44,371 nucleotides of DNA. Source: an uncultured Treponema sp. Its GTDB lineage: Bacteria; Spirochaetota; Spirochaetia; Treponematales; Treponemataceae. The stretch is from NCBI GenBank assembly GCA_937885175.1, contig CAKZZO010000003.1, positions 1-44,371 of the forward strand, in the 5' to 3' direction. Positions 39,426-44,371 of the stretch are shown here, piece after piece (the stretch's first letter is position 1; each line of letters starts with the position of its first letter). Below the pieces are notes generated by a model. That model did not search any database. It saw nothing but the letters and a program-made list of their open reading frames with translations, and was not told where the DNA came from. The position numbers and the translations under genes were made by a program.

Positions 39426-42400
39426 ATGAGAAAAGGCTCCGCTTTACAGTATTTAACGATTTTATTCACCCTATGCACGCTGCTGCTTTCTTGTACAAGA
39501 CACACCACCCGTTCAGTCACCACGATTGAGGAACTAAACGACAGCCGCATTACTATCGGCTACAATGAAGGTCATTCATCGGCAACAGTCCTTCCACTTG
39601 TCTTTCCCAAGGCAAAACTCCTTTCATTCAACGAAAACCTTACGGGCTATGAAGCGATAAGGCGAGGAAAGATAGATGCATTCGCCTTTGACCGCGTACA
39701 GATGGAATTAGCCATGAAAAACGGCCTTACGGGCGTAAAAATTCTCGGGGATTTTGGCGAACAAACAGAAGTCGGCGTGGGACTTTCTCCCGTATCATCC
39801 ATTCCTGATTTGGAAAACAAGATAAACGCCTTTCTTGCCGAACTCCGTGCAGACGGCACGTTGGATGACCTCTACAAGCGCTGGGTATTGCAAGGCGAAG
39901 AAACCATGCCTGCCATACCCGTTGCAAGAGAACCGCGCCTGCACCTTCGGGTAGGAACAACGGGCATCGCGCACCCCTACAGCTATTACAAGGGCACGGA
40001 ACTGACTGGATTTGACATAGAGTTGGCCCGCCGTTTTGCCGCCTACCTCAACGCTGACCTGGAATTCAAAATCTACAACTACGGAAGTATTATTACGGCG
40101 GCACGGAGCGGTGACATTGACTGCATCATGGCAAATCTAAACGCCACGCCAGAGCGCAGGGAGAGCATCGCTTTTTCCACGCCAGTCTACATTGAAAAAA
40201 ATGCGATTATGGTGCACGATGATGATGGGGGAGCGTCCACCGTCAAGGAAAAAAGCCTCTCTCCTGCTCATGGCAATATCCCGCCCCAGTTCCAAAACAT
40301 GACGCTCAAATACACGTCCAAGGAAGAACTGCAAAAGAGCGACCAGCTTGTTCTGGGCATGCACACGGGTTTTGTCATGGTTGACAGGCTCACGCGAGAA
40401 CTGTTTCCCCAGGCAAAAATCGAATACTATAAGACCAATGCCGACATGGCATATCTCGTTGCCAGCGGAAAACTGGACGGCTTTATCAACGATGAGCCTG
40501 TTATCCGCTATGCCGCCCTTGAAGTGCCAAAACTGGGCTACATTCACTGCGGTCTTGATACGATGAACATTGTGGCCTGCTTCCAAAAGAATGAAAAAGG
40601 CGCGTCCCTGCGGGATGAATTCAATCAGTATGTGAAAAAATGGCAGGAAGACGGCACCCTCAAAAAAACCGATGATTTGTGGCTCAGCAATGATGAAAAA
40701 AAGAAAGTCGTTGATTTGGAAAGCCTTCGTAATCCAAAAGGAAAAAAAGGAACAATCCGTTTTGCCACCGAAGCCCAATGCCCGCCCTTTGACTACATCA
40801 AGGACGGAAAGATTGTCGGCTACGAAATTGATGTGATAGCCCGTTTCTGTCGGGAAGCAGGCTATGCCCTCACTGTGCAGGACGTTCCCTTTGACTCCCT
40901 TATCATGGGCTTGGAAACCGGCATGTACGATTGTGTCGCGGCCTGTCTGAGCGATACGCCCGCAAACAGGGAAAGCCTGAACCTGTCGGAAGCCCTGTAT
41001 GTCTCTGAACTGGTCATGGCAGTAGAGATTATGGACGATGGAAAATCCCTGCAAAAGACTGCCGAAGCAGCCGCCCCGCAAAAAGAAGATTTTACTTCTC
41101 CCTCAGACTACAACCGTCCTGACGTGACGCTGGGCGTAAAAACCGGCACCGTCATGGACAGGATTACGCAGGAAGCCTTTCCCCTTGCAAAAATCGAGCA
41201 CTATAATGCCAGTCCAGAAATGGTGGTGCGTGTCGTTCAGGGAAAGATTGACGGCTATCTGTCTGACGAGCCGATTATCCGCTACATCGAAAGCACAACT
41301 CCCGGCATAACCCACCTCAAAGAACGCATCCGCAGTCAGGATTACGCCTTTGGCTTTCCCAAGAGCGACAGGGGAAAAATGCTCTGCGGTCAGATGAATG
41401 AGTTCCTGAAAAAAATCAAGGCTGACGGTACACTTGAAAAAATTGATGCCACTTGGTTCGGTACGGATAAGTCACAGCAAAAAGTAGATTTGAAATCCTT
41501 TTCGGGTGAAAATGGCAGTGTCAATCTGGTGACTGACGCAACCCTTACGCCTTTTTCCTATATTCAGGATTCAGAATATGCAGGCTATGAGATTGATATT
41601 GCCGCCCGATTCTGCAGGGAATACGGCTATACCCTCAAAATCACCGACACCAGATTTGCCTCCATCATTCCCGGCCTTGTCTCAGGCACCTATGACATGG
41701 CGGCAGCCCTCATTGGCGTAACCGATGAGCGAAAGGAAAGCCTTCTCTTTTCCGATGCGGATTATCAGGGCGGCATGGTGCTGGCCGTAAAGAAAGCCGA
41801 TGGACAGAGCCTTTCCGACCTGAACAAAGCGGGCGTTACAATTGGCGTACAGACAGGAACGGTCTTTGACGACCTTGTTGCCGAAGTATTCCCGAAAGCT
41901 AAAACGCAGCATTATACAATGAATATCGATATGGCAAAACTTATTGTGCAGGGGCGTTTGGATTGTATGATTGCAGACGAGCCGACTGCAAAACTGCTAT
42001 GCGCCAACATAAAAGGACTGGATTATATCAAGGAATACGCAGAAAAAGCAGCTTTTGCCTTTGCCTTTCCAAAGACTGAAAAAGGCGAGAGACTGAAAGC
42101 TCAAATGGACGAGTTCATTTTGCAGTCCAAGCAGAACGGGCTTATAACTGAGCTGGAAGACATCTGGTTCGGCAATGATGAAAGCAAAAAAACGATAGAT
42201 ATGTCTTCGCTTTCCGGCGAAAAGGGAACGATACGTCTTGCCACCTCTGCCGAATATGCGCCCTTTGAGTATGTCAAGGACAATGCGGTTGTAGGCTACG
42301 ACATAGATTGGGCGGTGCGTTTTGCCCGCGAGTACGGCTACAAAATCGAGATTGCGGATATGAATCTTGACGCAGTAATACCGTCCGTCGCCTCTCAAAA

Positions 42401-43247
42401 ATATGATTTTGCAGCCTCTGGTCTTACCATTACGGAAGAGCGCAAGCAGAGCGTGAACTTCTCATTGCCGAACTATGAGGGGGGAGCCGTGGCTGTCGTA
42501 AAAGCGGCCGCTACTGCATCGGAGACCAACGAGACAGCACAAGATGGCACAAGAAATGTTTTCTTCTCGTCTCTTGCTTCCAGTTTTGAAAAGACCTTTG
42601 TGAGGGAATCCCGATGGAAACTCGTGGCAAATGGTATCGGCATTACGATGCTGCTTGCCATACTGTCCGCTCTATTCGGTACGGTTTTGGGTTTTGTCCT
42701 CTGCGGACTGCGACTAACCCATAATAAAATCGCAGACTCCCTGACCCTCATCTACATCCGGCTCATGCAGGGCTTGCCAATGGTTGTGCTCTTGATGATT
42801 CTCTTTTATATTGTCTTTGCAAAAACCGGATTGAGCGGCATCTGGGTGGCAGTCATCGGCTTTGGCATGAACTTTGGCGCATACGTAAGTGAGATGATTC
42901 GCACGGGAATTCTTGCGGTGGACAAAGGTCAGATGGAAGCCGCACTTGCCTTGGGCTATCCAAAATCAAAGGCCTTTGTCAAAATGATTCTTCCCCAGGC
43001 TGCCCGGCATTTTCTGCCTGTCTATCAGGGCGAGTTCATTTCCCTCGTAAAAATGACGTCAGTTGTAGGCTACATTGCCATTCAGGATTTGACTAAGGCA
43101 AGCGACATTATCAGAAGCCGTACTTACGAGGCATTTTTTCCACTTATCACCACGGCAATTATTTATTTTATAATATCATGGCTTTTAACGCGCATCCTCA
43201 CTGCATTACAGCGGTGGATTGAGCCAAAAAAGTCAGGAAGGATGTAA
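39426..43247 (+). CDS. Amino-acid ABC permease with tandem family-3 solute-binding modules
   Basis: This 1273-aa protein begins with a lipobox (LLSC, Cys23) and ends with an ABC permease. In order there is a lobe-II-like half module (about 36–155), full SBP_bac_3 modules near 174–430, 443–690 and 698–925, a lobe-I half module (about 935–1045), and a HisM/GlnP-type permease (about 1060–1273). Each full module begins with a strand such as TIRFATEAQCPPFDY or SVNLVTDATLTPFSY and has a G-x-E/D-ID motif. The permease carries the EAA-like loop GQMEAALALGYPKSKAF. No ATPase gene is adjacent. Substrate is probably polar amino acids (family inference). An SDF symporter gene starts immediately downstream. 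Confidence 0.87.
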   Translation: MRKGSALQYLTILFTLCTLLLSCTRHTTRSVTTIEELNDSRITIGYNEGHSSATVLPLVFPKAKLLSFNENLTGYEAIRRGKIDAFAFDRVQMELAMKNGLTGVKILGDFGEQTEVGVGLSPVSSIPDLENKINAFLAELRADGTLDDLYKRWVLQGEETMPAIPVAREPRLHLRVGTTGIAHPYSYYKGTELTGFDIELARRFAAYLNADLEFKIYNYGSIITAARSGDIDCIMANLNATPERRESIAFSTPVYIEKNAIMVHDDDGGASTVKEKSLSPAHGNIPPQFQNMTLKYTSKEELQKSDQLVLGMHTGFVMVDRLTRELFPQAKIEYYKTNADMAYLVASGKLDGFINDEPVIRYAALEVPKLGYIHCGLDTMNIVACFQKNEKGASLRDEFNQYVKKWQEDGTLKKTDDLWLSNDEKKKVVDLESLRNPKGKKGTIRFATEAQCPPFDYIKDGKIVGYEIDVIARFCREAGYALTVQDVPFDSLIMGLETGMYDCVAACLSDTPANRESLNLSEALYVSELVMAVEIMDDGKSLQKTAEAAAPQKEDFTSPSDYNRPDVTLGVKTGTVMDRITQEAFPLAKIEHYNASPEMVVRVVQGKIDGYLSDEPIIRYIESTTPGITHLKERIRSQDYAFGFPKSDRGKMLCGQMNEFLKKIKADGTLEKIDATWFGTDKSQQKVDLKSFSGENGSVNLVTDATLTPFSYIQDSEYAGYEIDIAARFCREYGYTLKITDTRFASIIPGLVSGTYDMAAALIGVTDERKESLLFSDADYQGGMVLAVKKADGQSLSDLNKAGVTIGVQTGTVFDDLVAEVFPKAKTQHYTMNIDMAKLIVQGRLDCMIADEPTAKLLCANIKGLDYIKEYAEKAAFAFAFPKTEKGERLKAQMDEFILQSKQNGLITELEDIWFGNDESKKTIDMSSLSGEKGTIRLATSAEYAPFEYVKDNAVVGYDIDWAVRFAREYGYKIEIADMNLDAVIPSVASQKYDFAASGLTITEERKQSVNFSLPNYEGGAVAVVKAAATASETNETAQDGTRNVFFSSLASSFEKTFVRESRWKLVANGIGITMLLAILSALFGTVLGFVLCGLRLTHNKIADSLTLIYIRLMQGLPMVVLLMILFYIVFAKTGLSGIWVAVIGFGMNFGAYVSEMIRTGILAVDKGQMEAALALGYPKSKAFVKMILPQAARHFLPVYQGEFISLVKMTSVVGYIAIQDLTKASDIIRSRTYEAFFPLITTAIIYFIISWLLTRILTALQRWIEPKKSGRM

Positions 43248-43248
43248 C

Positions 43249-44371
43249 ATGGAATTATTGGAAGACCTTTTTCAGTCAACTATTGTAGAGCCGCTTACTG
43301 CAAGCTCGCAATACCTGATTTTTCTGCTTATCGGCATTGGCATCATCGCAGCCTCCGTTGCACTCGGTTTTATGCTGTGGCATATAAAAGGAATGCAGGA
43401 TGAACGCGAATTTGTGGTGACCATGGAAACGCTGGGAGAGCAGAGCGAAAAAATCCGCAGGATACTCGACCGCATGAAGGTCACTCAGCGTGAAAAGACC
43501 TATGCGCTTCTCCTGCTGGAAGAAATCATGGTGCGCCTGCATGATGCAGGGCAGGGAACGGTGATTGCAAAGGTTCGCCGTTTTTTTGGCGAGGTGAGCA
43601 TTTTAATTACCTCCCATGGCGAAGCCTTCAATCCCTTTGCCTCCCTTGAAAACTGGAACACGGAAAGCGAAGACTATCTGCGTGACCTTATTTTCCGCTC
43701 CCACATGACTGATTTGAGCTACAGCCGCCGCAACGGCTACAATGCAGTTTCCGTGCGCGTACATCGCGGTGGAGAAAACCGTTCCCTGTACGTGACTTTT
43801 GCCGCCATGTTCCTAGGAATTGCCACAGGTTTTTGCATGAAATGGCTTCCTGAGGGAGCGGCGGCTTTCATTTCTGACGGCGTACTTTCCACGGTGCAGA
43901 CAATCTTCCTCAACGCCCTCTCCCTCATGCTGGCACCTGTGGTCTTCTTTTCGGTGGCAACGAGCATTTCCAACATTTCTGGTGGAAACGAAATCGGACG
44001 CATTGGCGGAAAAGTGCTTGGCTCTTACCTTGTAACCACAGTGCTGTCCATTTTGATTGGCTTTGGTCTGGCCGCCCTCTTTTTCAGCGGTGACCTTCCT
44101 CCACTTCCAGAAAAACTTGCGGCTCTTCCCGCTGACATACAGCAAACGACGAGTGTTTCAATCAGTTCAATTATTTTGAGCATAATTCCCCGCAATGTAG
44201 TATCACCTATTATCACAGGCAACATGCTCCAAATCATCTTTGTGGCCGTGCTTTCAGGCCTTGCCCTTTCTGCTCTCGGAGACAAGACCGCAGGCATACG
44301 CGCTTTCTTTAACGAAGCAAACACCATGTTCCTCAAAATGATGGAGATGATTATTGCCTTTATGCCTCTTG
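43249..44371 (+). CDS. Cation:dicarboxylate/amino-acid symporter (SDF family) with N-terminal GHKL-like domain (3' end outside window)
   Basis: 374 residues are visible; the frame is still open at the window end. A strong GGAAGGA precedes ATG. Residues about 20–43 form a transmembrane helix. Residues about 55–170 resemble a degenerate anti-sigma-factor-type (HATPase_c_2) ATP-binding domain, with 'LLLEEIMVRLHD', 'VSILITSHGEAFNPF' and 'NAVSVRVHR' in matching order but without the expected N-box Asn. From about residue 185 the sequence is a GltP/SDF transporter (FLGIATGF, TIFLNALSLMLAPVVFFSVATSIS, IIPRNVVSPIITGNMLQIIFVAVLSG). It follows the amino-acid permease by one base, so both likely import related acidic or polar amino acids. 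Confidence 0.85.
   Translation, partial: MELLEDLFQSTIVEPLTASSQYLIFLLIGIGIIAASVALGFMLWHIKGMQDEREFVVTMETLGEQSEKIRRILDRMKVTQREKTYALLLLEEIMVRLHDAGQGTVIAKVRRFFGEVSILITSHGEAFNPFASLENWNTESEDYLRDLIFRSHMTDLSYSRRNGYNAVSVRVHRGGENRSLYVTFAAMFLGIATGFCMKWLPEGAAAFISDGVLSTVQTIFLNALSLMLAPVVFFSVATSISNISGGNEIGRIGGKVLGSYLVTTVLSILIGFGLAALFFSGDLPPLPEKLAALPADIQQTTSVSISSIILSIIPRNVVSPIITGNMLQIIFVAVLSGLALSALGDKTAGIRAFFNEANTMFLKMMEMIIAFMPL

Noticed and set aside
39545..42540. Repeated binding modules as an assembly or duplication artefact
   Set aside because: The modules are well diverged at both DNA and protein level and the frame is continuous, so they are ancient repeats and not a recent or technical duplication.
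1..44371. CRISPR array, prophage, transposase or rRNA
   Set aside because: No regularly spaced direct repeats, integrase or transposase frames, or rRNA-like sequence were seen.

Overview
The window reads as a chromosomal segment of a spirochaete, most likely a Treponema-like host-associated species. The inference rests on three things: the gene order dnaG–rpoD–zinc-ribbon coiled coil–rnpB–TPR protein–mreBCD–pbp2–rodA (I recall a similar order in Treponema pallidum, but could not check it), the abundance of lipoproteins with spirochaete-style lipoboxes, and tRNA genes without an encoded CCA end. No rRNA, CRISPR array, phage, insertion sequence or origin was seen. Almost all genes are on the + strand; only cca and a small membrane protein are on the − strand.

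Left part (1–9.6 kb), mostly housekeeping. The 3' end of a SufS-type cysteine desulfurase is followed by a cluster of hairpins, serine acetyltransferase (cysE), an orphan family-1 solute-binding protein, trpS, convergent cca, a CmpB-type membrane protein, a small alarmone synthetase, thiamine pyrophosphokinase, two uncharacterised membrane-anchored proteins and an AroH-type chorismate mutase. Two tRNA genes (Thr-TGT and Tyr-GTA) follow, with their own promoter and terminator.

Centre (9.8–26.8 kb), macromolecular synthesis and cell shape. A tight, mostly overlapping operon runs ykgJ-like–metallo-beta-lactamase-fold hydrolase–68-aa protein–mltG–dnaG–rpoD and ends in a terminator. Next come a zinc-ribbon coiled-coil protein, the RNase P RNA, a membrane-anchored TPR protein, mreB–mreC–mreD–pbp2–rodA, and a large uncharacterised radical-SAM/DUF2344 fusion. 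Together this segment holds primase and the main sigma factor, tRNA 5' processing, and the elongasome that builds the lateral wall.

Right part (26.9–44.4 kb), an accessory envelope region. Five consecutive predicted lipoproteins occur: two tandem paralogues (the first with a nine-C tract in its signal-peptide codons), a BACON-like/MACPF perforin-domain lipoprotein, a BMP/PnrA-like binding lipoprotein, and a receptor-type binding protein fused to a legumain-like (C13) cysteine peptidase. They are followed by an alpha/beta-hydrolase–azoreductase fusion, two small membrane proteins, a 1273-aa lipoprotein that strings several family-3 solute-binding modules onto an ABC permease in an offset register, and an SDF-family symporter (cut by the window end) with an N-terminal GHKL-ATPase-like domain. 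The lipoprotein island is the best candidate here for an undescribed system.

A recurring regulatory theme is very compact promoters. At six genes (5555−, 5625+, 6377+, 8251−, 36928+, 39426+) a −10 box, usually extended (TGn), ends only 6–7 nt before the start codon, which predicts leaderless mRNAs. Elsewhere promoters, terminators and ribosome binding sites overlap, as at trpS.
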